The notes beneath the pieces are model-generated. The model ran no database searches. It was not told the origin of the DNA and saw only the letters and a list, made by a program, of their open reading frames with translations. A stretch of 64,000 nucleotides of DNA from Melieria omissa. Lineage: Eukaryota > Arthropoda > Insecta > Diptera > Ulidiidae. Location: the NCBI GenBank assembly GCA_963971225.1, contig OZ020270.1, positions 76,400,432 to 76,464,431 of the forward strand, in the 5' to 3' direction. A program made the position numbers and the translations under genes. Of this stretch, positions 45,512-56,665 are shown in pieces. Within the stretch, counting starts at the first letter, position 1. Each line of letters opens with the position of its first letter.

Positions 45512-46050
45512 CGGTTCAAGCGCAGTCTATTTCTTTTCTTAGCAGTTTCGATTGCAGCCTCGATTGAGTTAATTAGAGAAGAAATTTACTCCTACGGTAC
45601 ATAAAATTGTGGCACATGGAAAGGATACCAATACCAATAGGGGAATTGTCTGAAGAAGCTCACTAATGCAAAAATAAGGACTACAAAGGGTATAGATGTA
45701 TGAACACTTGCAAAATATCACGAGCTAGACAAAATGAAGACCTTTTCCACATATTATCAGTCTCTTCTGATCCAGTTATTTCATCTATGAGATCTGTAAG
45801 ATCATAAAAAGAACTTACAGATACTTATAGCTTAGAAATGATTTCATTATTAGACATTCCTTCTTTAAGTTTTAAAAAAATTTTTTTTTGTAAAATATTA
45901 CGCATGAAAAAATATTAAAAAATTCATCTGTTAATGCAAACAAAAAAGTAATTTCATTGAAGTAGTTTCATGAAGTTTTAGTAAATCTTAACTTGGGCAA
46001 CGAATTTTAAAGCCCCCTGTTACTGCGGCACCCTGTGCCTTATGCCCATT
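45512..46050. other. Gene-less stretch
   Basis: AT-rich with poly-A/T runs; no recognisable protein or RNA. Possibly old transposon sequence, but I see no ends. Confidence 0.4.
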
Positions 46051-46620
46051 TAGAGCTTAGATATTACACTTTCAGATGTAGTTTAAATTTGTTAAATATC
46101 TTTATTGGTTCAGAAGTTATGATTTTTCCAACGAAAAATGGCAAAACAAGCCATAGTGCGATGTTGAGATTGTCAGCGACCAGTCTGGTGCGGTAGAACC
46201 GACCCACTCAGCGACGAGCATCATCTTACCCGAGGAGCTGTCCCTGGCCGACCGGTAACAGTGATACGAAAAGTCAGCGATCTGGTGTATTAGGTGCGGC
46301 CACTTGGAAAGAAGACGATAAAGACGCTGCACGCCAATCGACTCGCATTGTATAACTCTGTAGCAGCAACGTACTTCGGTCAGGAGGCTCGAAGCTAACG
46401 AGGGGTAGTGTTATGAAATTACCCGCACAGCATTCCCGTGGAACTACCCTCACAACTTCCCTGTGAAACTACCTTCTCACCTATAACTGTAAGATCATAC
46501 GAGCATTGAAAAACAATGATCGCATAGCTGTATTTGCATATTTGTAACTTAAGACAAGAAAATAAAGCATTCGATTTCTGACTCGCAAAGGAAAAGTACG
46601 CGTTTTTAATTTTCGCAACA
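46051..46620 (+). mobile_element. Element D/E family: 3' internal end and 3' LTR
   Basis: Internal sequence to 46408 with only broken reading frames (one reads PTHSATSIILPEELSLADR). A purine run CGAGGGGTAG then abuts the LTR 46409-46620 (212 bp, TGTTATGAAATTACCC...CGCAACA). The LTR aligns end to end with 5549-5758. The order PPT-LTR makes this the 3' end. Confidence 0.7.
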
Positions 46621-46624
46621 ATAT

Positions 46625-47009
46625 TGTTACGAAAATTATCTCTCTAAGTTCGTTTTTGGATTGTGCTTGAAAATAAAACCACTTCAATTACTCAGCGCAA
46701 AGCGCAGTCAGAAACCAGCAATCACTTTATGTACAAATTTACACTTGTTTGGCTTTACACTACTACTATTGCATGTTTCCCCTTTGCTTGCTCGAAGCAG
46801 ACTCGTCCCTCCGCGCTGCACACTGCTGGCTTTTATACTTGTTTGCTTATCGCGCCGATTGTTCTTGCACATTCCTATTGGACTCTCTTTCTCGATCGTT
46901 CTCGCACAGCCCATTACCATCGCGAACCATCCTTGCCATATCGGAATTATAGCAAGCCCTCCGTACTCCAAAGTGCATGCCTAAAAGTATGCATCAAAAA
47001 TATATTACA
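46625..47009 (-). repeat. Divergent LTR related to the Gag-integrase family
   Basis: TGTTACGAAAATTATCTCTC... preserves the family's end, the AATCACTTTAT...TTTACACTT block, and a rc TATA box (GGCTTTTATACTTG near 46828). It is preceded by ATAT, but the proposed right end (TTACA at 47009) is followed by AGCT. Boundaries on that side are uncertain. Confidence 0.5.
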
Positions 47010-47937
47010 AGCTGCATCAGTAGAAAAACAGCCCTGCGTTCGAACTAGAGCATTTAGCACCAAAAGCAGAATTGATCTTATCTGGTCGTCAACCCTGTGT
47101 TAGAGATTTGCTAAATAAAGAACTGTGAAATAAAAAGGACGGCAGTTGACCCTGCGTATTCACCGCATTTATTTTTCCATTTGTTGTCAATGATATTAAC
47201 TAAATGAAGCTAAAAAGTTGATATGATACGCAGAAAATTAATGAAAACATACTTTAAAAAGAAACAGTTGAAAGGCAACTGATAGCATTTTAGTTTGCGC
47301 ACTCATCCCTAATATCGGGAAAAGAGCGAAAACAGTGAACAGCTGATGACTGCCAGCACACACAGACTGTGAACGTGAATTGCAAAAATCGGCTTACTCG
47401 CCCAGTTCCAACCACTTTATCACTAGCAGAAGCCTCTTTCAAAACCTTCACGAGCTATCGGCACCCAACATGACGCATCAATGCGGTGATGCCAGATGGG
47501 TGGCAGCACTGGCCCAGAAGTGCTGACTAGGTGTGGCCAGATGGTAGCGTTAGGAATCGCGTACTAGTGCTATTCATCTCGTACTTCCTTCCATGCTGAA
47601 ACCGAGGGTGCAGGATCTCTTCCAAAGTAAATCCTAAGTACCGAAACACAACCAGACGTCAATTCTGTATGACAAAAACTGTCAAATTGTTGTTCACGTG
47701 TAAAACTGGCCACCGTGGTGAGTGAGGACACTAGTGGCAATATTGCGTGTACGTGAAAAATACCAGACATGGGGGTTTTGCACTAAAATCCACTACCACT
47801 ACCACTAGAGGTCTGCTGGGAAATTTTCCATTATCCACTAAATAAATTTTAGTGGTAGCTGAATTTTTTCCACTAATCACTGATCTTTATTTAGTGGTAG
47901 AGCCATTTTTTTCCACTAATTTTCGAAGTGAAACTTC
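47010..47937. other. Gene-less stretch with TTTAGTGGTAG-type repeats
   Basis: No coding signal. 47790-47920 has degenerate repeats of TTTAGTGGTAG...TTTTTTCCACTAAT in both orientations, resembling a decayed small satellite or inverted-repeat element. Confidence 0.45.
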
Positions 47938-48246
47938 TTTACGCACGCTTGGCATGGGGAGTAAGCTGGCAAACGCGTGACGTAAGCCTTACGAAAAGTG
48001 TGATCGGGCGAGGCGAACGGCAGTTGAGTGGTTTACGCACGCTTGGCATGGGGAGTAAGCTGGCGAACGCGTTACGAAAAGTGTGATCGGGCGAGGCGAA
48101 CGGGAGTTGAGTGGGGGATATAAGCAAGAGACAGCAGTGCGCGCGCACATTTTCTTTCTCTCTTCCTCTCATAGCACACTGCAGGCCTATTGTCTGTATC
48201 ACAGTGTAGGAGCAAGAGAGAGCAGTGCGCGCGCACACTTTCTTTT
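47938..48246. repeat. Two-unit tandem duplication and a 35 bp flanking duplication
   Basis: Units 47938-48031 and 48032-48114 (TTTACGCACGCTTGGCATGG...) differ mainly by an 11 bp indel (GACGTAAGCCT). Just after, GCAAGAGASAGCAGTGCGCG recurs at 48124 and 48212. A TATA-like GATATAAGC lies near 48117. Function unknown. Confidence 0.7.
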
Positions 48247-48335
48247 CTTTACGAAAATAAAAGATCTATGCAAAAATAATTATTTACCAATGAGAACATA
48301 AAATAAGTTTAAATATTTGTAGAAAATTAATATAT

Positions 48336-48742
48336 TGTTACGAATACTAGTTCTAGTGGGCTGTTACGTATCACTGGATTGTGCAATTTGAAAATGAAAC
48401 AACTTTGTTTATTCGAACGCAGCCAATTAAAAACTAACAGTCACTTTATTATTCACAGTTTACCCTTTACTGTTCGTACACTTAAGTATTTGCTTAATTA
48501 CTCCGTGTGGCAACTTCACTTGTCAAAACCAGACTGACTGCTGCGCCGCATCTGGCTGCCTTTTATACCTGTCAGGCCATCGCGCAGGTCGTTCCCGCAC
48601 ATTCCGGAGTGGACTAAAAGTTTCCATCATTGCCAGGTTGGACTAAAAGTTATTATCGCGGCCGTCGTTGCCGGATTGGATTATAGCACGGCGCGAAGCG
48701 GCAGGGTTGCTTTGCACAGCGACAGACTGTCTTATCGTTACA
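48336..48742 (-). repeat. 3' LTR of copy B (407 bp, different subfamily from its partner)
   Basis: On the minus strand it shares GGCTGCGTTCGAATAAACAA with 3624-4069, where the other LTR of B has a CTGCGTTCAAGAAACTGACT form. One fewer U3 unit than 3624-4069. Confidence 0.85.
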
Positions 48743-48753
48743 CTGCCCACCAC

Positions 48754-51231
48754 TTAGACTTGTTCGTCCCGAACAAGTGCCGAGGCTCCGCTGTGATGAG
48801 GCGCCAGGCGCTCCAAATGGACTACCTTCAGCTTAGCGCCTCTATTGCTGCAACGTTGAATCCGGTATACCACGTCGTTAATCCTAGTCACGACTTCGTA
48901 CGGTCCTTCCCATGACGCTTGAAGTTTCGGAGACAAACCTTTCCTCCGCTGCGGGTTGTAGAGCATTACCAAATCGCCTTCTTGGAACCCTGCTGAGTTG
49001 GCCCGTAGATCGTATCTGGCTTTCGCCTTATCGCTGACCAGTTTGGTGTGGCCCCTTATAAACTGGTGAATTTCCTCCAGTTCCGCCCGCTTATTGACCA
49101 CGTAGTCCGTCTTAGCGCCTCCCGTTGTGCCGACTACCCCGAACTTCAAGTGAGCGGGTAGCCGCAACTCTGTGCCGAACACTGCTCGGGCTGGAGTGAG
49201 TGATGTCGTGTCGTGCGGGGCTGACCTATACGCCATCAGGAACAGGGGGATATGCGTGTCCCAATCCTTTTGATTCCTGCCTACCACTTTCCGCAGGTAT
49301 TCTTCCAGTGTCCGGTTAAAGCGTTCCACCATGCCGTCGGACTGTGGGTGCAAAGGAGTGGTACGCGTTTTCTTTATCCCCAGCAGCTCACACACTTCCT
49401 TGAATACCGCAGACTCAAAATTCCGGCCTTGATCTGAGTGCAACTCCAACGGAACTCCGAACCTGGCTACCCAGTTGTTTACCAGCTTTTCCGAGATCGT
49501 GGTGGCCTCCTGGTTAGGAATAGGGTACACTTCGGGCCATTTGCTGAAGTAATCCATTACGACCAGCACATATTTGTTGCCTTGAGTGCTAGTTGGGAAT
49601 GGGCCGGCGACGTCCATAGCAATCCGCTCGAAGGGCGCTCCCACGTTGTACTGCTGCATGCGGCCTCGAGATTTTCTTGTCGGCCCTTTCGCGGCTGAAC
49701 ATCGGTCGCAGCTCTTAATCCACTCGGCTACAGACTCCTGACATCCTACCCAGTAGAATCGTCTTTTTATTTTGGCGACGGTTTTGGTGATGCCCAGGTG
49801 CCCTCCACTGGAGTCGTTATGGTATGCCTCGATGACCTCGTTGATTCTGCATTTCGGCACTACCATTAGGGAGTTGCTGGTCCGACCATCCGCGCTCTCC
49901 CATTCGCGGTACAGGCATCCTTCTTTCAGTCGCAGACTTTTCCACTGTGCCCAGTAAGCCTTAGCAATCGGGCTTTCACCGGCCATCTCCTGCCAGTCTG
50001 GACGTGCGCCTTGCTCCTTGCCTTCAACGATTTTGGCAAGATCCGCATCCTCACGCTGGTCGTTTCGTAGCCTTTCCGCAGACCAGTCTTCCTCTGGCAT
50101 AACGCTTATCGACCGAACATCCACAATTTGTCCTTCGCTTTCGGCTCGCGAGTTATGCCTGCACTCGGTTTTGCACGAATGGTGTGGCAGAGCGGCAGCC
50201 CTTCTTGGCGACATCTGTTGTCCGGAACGCTTTTCTCGCAGATGGCAGTCTCGTGATATGTGGCCTTGCTTGCCACATCGCCAGCAACTAACTCTAGATG
50301 ACACTGCCCGCAGCCCCGCTGGTGCCTCCGAGCTCACGGTCTGGTTTTGGGTGACACGTCCAGATTGGGCTCGACGCTTTTCCGCAGATGAATGTCGAAG
50401 ACTTCCTCCCCAGGCTGCCTCATACGTCATCGCGCTGGCCACCGTCTCCTTAAATGTCGGCTTGCCCATCATCAACGCACTCCGACGTGTCTCTGGGTCA
50501 TGAAGACGTTTAATAAATGACTCAATCTTCATCCTCTCGAGGTTATCAGCGCCGAATTTCGGGTAGCACAACTGTACGAGCCGCTCAATTTCCGCTGCAT
50601 ATGTCTGCAGCGCCTCGTTGGCCCTTTGTCTACGGCTCTTCAGCTCGCAATAATACAGCATTTTGTTGTGCTCGTCGCTGTATCTGGCTGCCAGCGCCCT
50701 TATGACGGTGTCGTAATCACCTCTTAACCATTCTGGAACTGATTTGATTACCTCAGCCGCAGGACCTTTCAGAGCCAGTATCAGTCGCCGACCTTTCCTA
50801 ACATCGGTCCACTGACTCTCCAAAGCAGCCATCTCGAATTGTAGTTTGAATGTGTCAAACGACGTAGTACCATCATAAGTAGGCACTTCTATGGCGAAAC
50901 TTTCCTCAACTGACTGCACCCTTGCTCGAAGCTGTACCTCTCGAAGCCGTTCGTCTATCTTTCTGTGCATCGAATCTTCCAGACTGTCAACTCGTTTGTT
51001 CAAGGACTCATCCAGGTTGTCAACTCGTCTATTCAGGGATTCACCCATTTCGTCAACTCGTTTGTCCCAATCGTCTATTCGCGTCTCGAGATGCTCAACT
51101 TTCACATTCAGGCTATTGGAAATTTCCTCCACCTTCTGCTCTATGCGCGCAGAATTTTCCGCCATTTCTCGATTTGCAGTCTCGACTTTTGCCGAAATTT
51201 CGAGATTCGTAGTTTCCAGCTTCGCTGACAT
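48754..51231 (-). CDS. Gag-integrase fusion, copy B, 825-codon open frame
   Basis: The best-preserved copy. From MSAKLETTNLEISAKVETAN: coiled coil with 11-residue repeats (residues ~1-95), Gag core ~110-300, zinc knuckle CWRCGKQGHISRDC at ~315, linker, integrase HHCC finger (YHNDSSGGHLG ... CDRCSAAKGP) ~475-520, DDE core (MDVAGPF; HSDQGRNF; DGMVERFNRT) ~545-660, and a C-terminal domain with EGDLVMLYNPQRRKGLSPKL. The start is an internal Met; the true N-terminus (51565) is out of frame. Expected integrase activity is intact; RT and protease would have to come from elsewhere. Confidence 0.88.
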   Translation of the reverse strand: MSAKLETTNLEISAKVETANREMAENSARIEQKVEEISNSLNVKVEHLETRIDDWDKRVDEMGESLNRRVDNLDESLNKRVDSLEDSMHRKIDERLREVQLRARVQSVEESFAIEVPTYDGTTSFDTFKLQFEMAALESQWTDVRKGRRLILALKGPAAEVIKSVPEWLRGDYDTVIRALAARYSDEHNKMLYYCELKSRRQRANEALQTYAAEIERLVQLCYPKFGADNLERMKIESFIKRLHDPETRRSALMMGKPTFKETVASAMTYEAAWGGSLRHSSAEKRRAQSGRVTQNQTVSSEAPAGLRAVSSRVSCWRCGKQGHISRDCHLREKRSGQQMSPRRAAALPHHSCKTECRHNSRAESEGQIVDVRSISVMPEEDWSAERLRNDQREDADLAKIVEGKEQGARPDWQEMAGESPIAKAYWAQWKSLRLKEGCLYREWESADGRTSNSLMVVPKCRINEVIEAYHNDSSGGHLGITKTVAKIKRRFYWVGCQESVAEWIKSCDRCSAAKGPTRKSRGRMQQYNVGAPFERIAMDVAGPFPTSTQGNKYVLVVMDYFSKWPEVYPIPNQEATTISEKLVNNWVARFGVPLELHSDQGRNFESAVFKEVCELLGIKKTRTTPLHPQSDGMVERFNRTLEEYLRKVVGRNQKDWDTHIPLFLMAYRSAPHDTTSLTPARAVFGTELRLPAHLKFGVVGTTGGAKTDYVVNKRAELEEIHQFIRGHTKLVSDKAKARYDLRANSAGFQEGDLVMLYNPQRRKGLSPKLQASWEGPYEVVTRINDVVYRIQRCSNRGAKLKVVHLERLAPHHSGASALVRDEQV

Positions 51232-51565
51232 TTCTCGATTTGCTGTCTCGACTTTTGCCGAAATTTCGAGATTCGTAGTTTCTCTTGATTCGCAGTTTCC
51301 ATTTTCGCTGCCATTTCACGGTTGGAAGTCTCGAACATGCCTTTAAGTGCAACCATTAGCTGGCTCATGTCCATTGCTTGTGCATTTTGGCCGACGCCTC
51401 TTGTTCTTGCGCTCCGAACTCGTGCACAGTCCAATCGACGCCTCGTTCCTCACATGCTTCTCGCAAGCGCAACTGCAACTCCACCTTTCCGCCAGCAGTC
51501 GGCAAATTCCAGGCAGCCAGCTCCTTCTTCAGCTGGTCCACCTTCAGCAGCTCGAATTTCGCCAT
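51141..51565 (-). pseudogene. Gag N-terminus of copy B (SAP-like), frameshifted
   Basis: Same sequence and same two frameshifts as 2373-2797 in copy A: SAP-like frame 51365-51565, next segment 51141-51434. Confidence 0.75.
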
Positions 51566-51646
51566 GTCCGTGCTTTTATAATTTTATTTCTTTAGTTTTT
51601 TTTTTTTTTATCTTCAATTTTCCACAATCCCACTTCTGACACCAAA

Positions 51647-52075
51647 TGTTACGAATACTAAGTTTAGTGGGCTGTCACGTATCTCTGGATTGTGTGATTT
51701 GAAAATAAAACACAGTCAGTTTCTTGAACGCAGACAATAAAATACACCAACAGTCACTTTATTATTCACAGTTTACACTTTACTGTTCGTACACTTAAGT
51801 AAGTATTTGCTTAATTATTCCGTGTGGCAACTTCACTTGTCAAAACCAGACTGACTCGTTGCCCGCATCCGGCCACCTTTTATACTCTGTCCGGCCATCG
51901 CGCAGATCGTTCCCGCATATTCCGGAGTGGACTAAATGCTTCCCTGATGATCGCGACCATTGTTGCCAGATTGGACTAAAAGTTATTATCGCGGCCGTCG
52001 TTGCCACATTCAATTATGGCACGGCGCGAAGCGGCAGGGTTGCTTTGCACAGCGACAGACTGTCTTATCGTTACA
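51647..52075 (-). repeat. 5' LTR of copy B (429 bp)
   Basis: Equivalent to 2878-3306. Primer site at 51629-51644. Confidence 0.85.
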
Positions 52076-52392
52076 ATATTTATTATCTTACTAGGAGAAG
52101 TGAATAAAAGTCCAAAAATCTAACCATTCCGCAGCTTTCCACAGACAAGTTGGGTACCATTTTTTTTATGAAGGTTCCTACTTACCTTCCCTACAGATTT
52201 TCGATTATCCATAATGATCCATAAAAGTTATACACCACGAAAGTAGGACATTTTCCTAAGAAAAATCTACGTTTTTGCCCAAACTTTGAGAACTTATATC
52301 TTTACAAGAAAATGTGCCATGTAAAAGAATTATAAGTCAAATTAATTGTAGGAATATGTTTATTATATGTACTAAAAATTATTTGGTTATAT

Positions 52393-52838
52393 TGTAACGA
52401 TAAGACAGTCTATCGCTGTGCAAAGCAACCCTGCTGCTACGTGCCGTGCTATAATCCAATCTGGCAACGACGGCCGCGATAGTAACTTTTAGTCCAATCT
52501 GGCAACGACGGCCGCGATAATAACTTTTAGTCCAACCTGGCAATGATGGAAACTTTTAGTCCACTCCGGAATGTGCGGGAACGATCTGCGCGATGGCCTG
52601 ACAGGTATAAAAGGCAGCCGGATGCGGCGCAGCGAGTCAGTCTGGCTTTGACAAGTGAAGTTGCCACACGGAGTAATTAAGCAAATACTTAAGTGTACGA
52701 ACAGTAAAGTGTAAACTGTGAATAATAAAGTGACTGTTGGGTTTTAATTGGCTGCGTTCGAATAAACAAAGTTGTTTCATTTTCAAATTGCACAATCCAG
52801 TGATACGTAACAGCCCACTAGAAGTAGTATTCGTAACA
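52393..52838 (+). repeat. Solo LTR (copy of 3624-4069)
   Basis: Duplicate in the segmental repeat, with the same ATAT flanks. Confidence 0.88.
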
Positions 52839-52916
52839 ATATTTATAAACAACGATTTTATTGAGATTTTTGCACACCCATAAAAAAATGTGCGTCGACA
52901 AAATGAAATATTATAT

Positions 52917-53395
52917 TGTAACGATAAGACAGTCTGTCGCTGTGCAAAGCAACCCTTTCGCTACGCGCCGTGCCATAATTCAACCTGGCAATGATGACCG
53001 CGATAATGGAAACTTTTAGTCCAACCTGGCAATGATGGCCGCGATAATGGACACTTTTAGTCCAACCTGGCCATGATAGTCTCGATCATCATGGAAACCT
53101 TTAGTCCACTCTGGAATGTTCGAGAACGATCTGCGCGATGGCCGGACAGGTATAAAAGGCAGCCGAAGTGAAGGTGCCACGCGGAGTAATTGAGCAAATA
53201 CTTAAGTGTAAAGACAGTGAAGTGTAAATCTGCGAAATAAAGTGATTGCTGGTTTATTTTATTGAATGCGTTTGAGAAACTAAGTGTGTTTTATTTTCAA
53301 ATTACGCAATCCAGAGATACGTATTAGCTCACTAGAACTAGCATTTGTAACAATTGGTGTCAGAAGTGGGATTGTGGAAAATTGAAAATAAACAA
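52917..53395 (+). mobile_element. LTR plus primer site, truncated (copy of 4148-4626)
   Basis: LTR 52917-53352, primer site 53355-53370, then the same break. Confidence 0.8.
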
Positions 53396-54317
53396 AAAAA
53401 ATAAAAAAAAATTGATAAAAAATTTGTCGTGAATACACAGAATCAGGCTGTAAAGCAATTTTTTTTTGTGTACGCAAAAGTACTCCAGATCAATTATTGC
53501 ATTTTATTTTATTTCCCACCGCCCCTTCTCCCCATTAAAACTGAATATGGCGGCTGTAAGCGAACCGTAGGCCACTTCTACACTATTTTGTTTATTTTCT
53601 GTTAGTTAGGCAGGCCACTTCTGCACTATTTTGTTTATTTTCTGTTAGTTATTTATACCAGATATGGATTTTGTATGCGATTTAATTTTCAATAAACGGA
53701 TTACAAAAATGTATTAAAATACGTATGGATGTATGAGAATAACACGTGTGCTCTCTCCGCACGTCAGACCGGAAGCAGTGATGAAGTCATAGGAAACTAG
53801 GAGAACCTGCACCACTACATGCACAGAATTTTACTCTTATAACGTAGTTGCAACTTCATGGTTGCAACCATGGGGCCTACTAGTAGGCCCCAAGCAAGGC
53901 AAATTTAAAAGGTAGTGGTAGCACAACGCGTGATTAAACATTTTTCTGCGGATTTTGTTTTGTTTTGTTTTCATTTTGTTTTGATTATGGGCGAATGGGC
54001 ATGCTGATTGTCAAAAGGACCGCAGCATGCCCATTCAGCAGCATGTGGTGGCTGATTGGCTCATGTGCATTTTTTACTAGCCGATTTTGACAAGCAGAAT
54101 GCCCAAAGCACTAACAAAATACATGGGGTTTTTGTTGTTGCCGTAGTGCTATCACCTTATTAATAGACCTTGGCTCCAAGGTTGATTAAGAACGTAGATT
54201 TTCCTCCATATACATTTCTAAAACGGGGTTGTTGTTCTAGTTCATTTAAAATGTATTGTATTTGTATTTGTTTGGTGCAATTTCGTAAAACGCTGACTAC
54301 TGACTTAAAAAATATAT
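53396..54317. other. Gene-less stretch (copy of 4627-5548)
   Basis: Includes the duplicate palindromes (53857-53891) and the candidate MITE (53909-54158). Confidence 0.5.
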
Positions 54318-55820
54318 TGCTATGAAATTACCCTCACAGCTTCCCGTGGAACTACCCTCACAACTTCCCTGTGAAACTACCTTCTCACCTATAACGGTAG
54401 GATCATACGAGCATTGAAAAACAATGATCGCATAGCGGTAGTTGCATATTTGTAACTTAAGACAAGAAATAAAGCATTCGATTTCTGACTCGCAAAGGAG
54501 AAGTACGCCTTTTTAATTTTCGCAACACTGGTGTCAAGTGTGGGGTATTTTTTTCGAACGGACTAGAGTTCTGGACCCACCACGAAATCATGCCTTTAAA
54601 ACCACGTGAACTAACTCATCTCCAACAGCAGATTTAGAACGGCATCCAACAGCAGTTCTCCAGCTTCACAGAGTTCTTAAACAGCCAACTTTCGGGCCTG
54701 ATGCGTCCACAACGTTTACCGTTGCAGCGTAAGTTCCAGGAGCTGGGAGAGGAATTTCGAGCTCTGAACCAGGAATTAGAGGTCCGTGCGGAATAGAACG
54801 TGTTGTGAGTCGCTTAACGGCTGAAGCTGCCCAGCAACCCAATTTTGCGGCGTCTACGTCCAATCACGCCGTTCCGGTCAGTGCGTCGTCGGTGGCGATC
54901 GAGCCGCTATCACAATGCAATTCATCCGGTTTTGCTGAGCCATTTTTCACGCACACCGCACAGCCAGTGTGCACTCCTGTGGCCACCAGCACAGGTGGCA
55001 CGGCCATTGCAGACTTCGGTATAGTATATCCTAATATTTCGGCTAACAGTTGCGCCGCTACACACGTCCCAACCACGGCGCCGCTTGCATTTTCGGGCCC
55101 TGAACTGAGCTCAACACGCATCGCCACCATTGGGGAGATCGTGGCCCAACCACAGGGCACTGACGTACATTCGCAGCCACGAACACAAGATGCACTTGAT
55201 GATCGCGGCGTTGTGTTTATGAATCAACTCAAAAACGCGCTACATATTTCACCACTAGCAGCTCCACCGGCCCCGTGGCCACCACCGCCATCGCGTCAGC
55301 CATTTTGTCAGTACGATATCTCGAACGATTACGACTACGAATGTCTTGTTGGGCACACCGCTCATTTTTATGGTTGGACTTCCGCAGAAAAGGTTATGGC
55401 GGTGATTGCTAATCTATGCGGAGAGGCGTCAAGGTTGATTAGCACCTTGCCTTTATCACCATCTCCCTCTTGGGAACAATTAAGACAACTTCTCCAAGAG
55501 AGGTTCACTGTGCCTGCTCAGCTAAGCTACCAGGAGTTTAAACGGCGCACTCAAGGTCCCAAAGAAAGCTTAACTGATTTCCTTCAGCACCACCTCCTTT
55601 TGTAGCGGAAACTCGGAAAAACCAGTTCATCGATGGCCTTCGTGATCCAGAGCTTATGATGTTAGTGGTTGCCGGCCAGCCCCATTCGATCCAAGCCGCT
55701 CTGACAGCAGCTCAAGACATTTTCGCCAGAACGGACCGTAATCGTGCAAAGCCTATGTACACCATTGGCGAGCCTGATGTGCAGCCGTGGAACCAGCAGC
55801 ACCGCCGCACAATGGGGTAA
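54318..55820 (+). mobile_element. Ty3-type element E, second copy (LTR and decayed gag)
   Basis: LTR 54318-54527. Gag remnants 54590-55820 with the same stop and frameshifts as 5821-7051; the open middle part is 54805-55605. Confidence 0.75.
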
Positions 55821-55868
55821 ACATGCCAAAAACCCGCGCATTGCCTATTTTATGCTGTAGTATCTATA

Positions 55869-56422
55869 GGGTGTTTTTTTTAGAGGTTTGTTTTTCGAAT
55901 AGAGATAAAACTGGCATTTTGTGGTCAAATCTGGCAACTCTAATGTCATTTATGTTCAGTTTGGTTTGCCATTTCATCATGAACAGGTTGACAAAAGAAC
56001 AACGCTTGCAAATCGTGCAAATTTATTTCGAAAATAATGGTTCAGTTCGCGAAGTTTACCGCAAGCTCCGTCCATTTTATGGTCGACATAATCGTCCATC
56101 AGAGCAAAATCGGTCCATCCATCGGTTAACCATGGGTCGTTTTCGCACTACGTTTACTCTATGTGATAATACGCATCCGCAGAGACGTCGAACAGTGCGC
56201 ACCGAAGAAACAATTGCCGCTGTAGAGCAAAATGTTGAAGAGGACCCGAATGAATCGATTCGCCACCGTGCACAGCAATTGGAGCTTTGTCCATCAACTT
56301 TAAAAATTGGACCTGTAGAATTGGCTTTATTCGTGCCAGCCGCGGCGGCCACATGCCCGAAATCATATTTAAACATTAATGGCATAAAATTATCCTTCCA
56401 ATAAAGCCAAATTGATGGACAT
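55869..56422 (+). mobile_element. DUF4817 element, 5' part (copy of 7100-7653)
   Basis: Terminal repeat at 55869; interrupted by BEL copy B. The 3' end lies beyond the window. Confidence 0.85.
55979..56404 (+). CDS. Truncated DUF4817-type transposase, 141 aa (third intact copy)
   Basis: Identical to 7210-7635 and 28677-29102; present here through the segmental duplication rather than an independent insertion. Confidence 0.75.
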   Translation: MNRLTKEQRLQIVQIYFENNGSVREVYRKLRPFYGRHNRPSEQNRSIHRLTMGRFRTTFTLCDNTHPQRRRTVRTEETIAAVEQNVEEDPNESIRHRAQQLELCPSTLKIGPVELALFVPAAAATCPKSYLNINGIKLSFQ

Positions 56423-56665
56423 TGGCTAAATGTGTTCGTCCCAGTGTTCTGTGGACCCTGCGACACTCAAATCCTCTCCCTTCCAGTCCCCTGTGTACTT
56501 ATGTTCCACTTCCCACGTCCCATCGGCTCCGGCCGTTTGTGTTGTCGAATGTTTTATCTTTTTGTCATTCGTGTTTTATTAACCCAATAAAGCGCAAGCA
56601 CCGAACCGAACTTCCGCGCCTTTTCATTTTTTAAGCGTACCGCCGACGGCTCCAAGAGTTCTTCA
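56423..56665 (+). repeat. 5' LTR of BEL copy B
   Basis: Same as 7654-7896. Confidence 0.9.

Larger units (their letters stand above)
48336..52075 (-). mobile_element. Gag-integrase LTR element, copy B (complete, 3.74 kb)
   Basis: LTRs 48336-48742 (407 bp) and 51647-52075 (429 bp), ATAT on both sides (48332-48335, 52076-52079). The internal ORF is open for 825 codons. The right LTR equals that of copy A; the left LTR instead matches the subfamily of the solo LTR at 3624-4069. From about 49304 rightward B is almost identical to A; to the left it differs by about 3%. This fits a recombinant element. Confidence 0.9.

Noticed and set aside
45512..46050. hAT transposase remnant
   Set aside because: Some minus-strand fragments looked suggestive but no conserved motif or element ends could be supported.
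46108..46332. Small minus-strand gene
   Set aside because: Short antisense ORF over the decayed 3' end of element D; no domain or start context.
48754..51231. Domesticated host Gag-integrase gene
   Set aside because: It has its own LTRs, primer site and target-like flanks, and damaged sister copies lie nearby; nothing shows host use.
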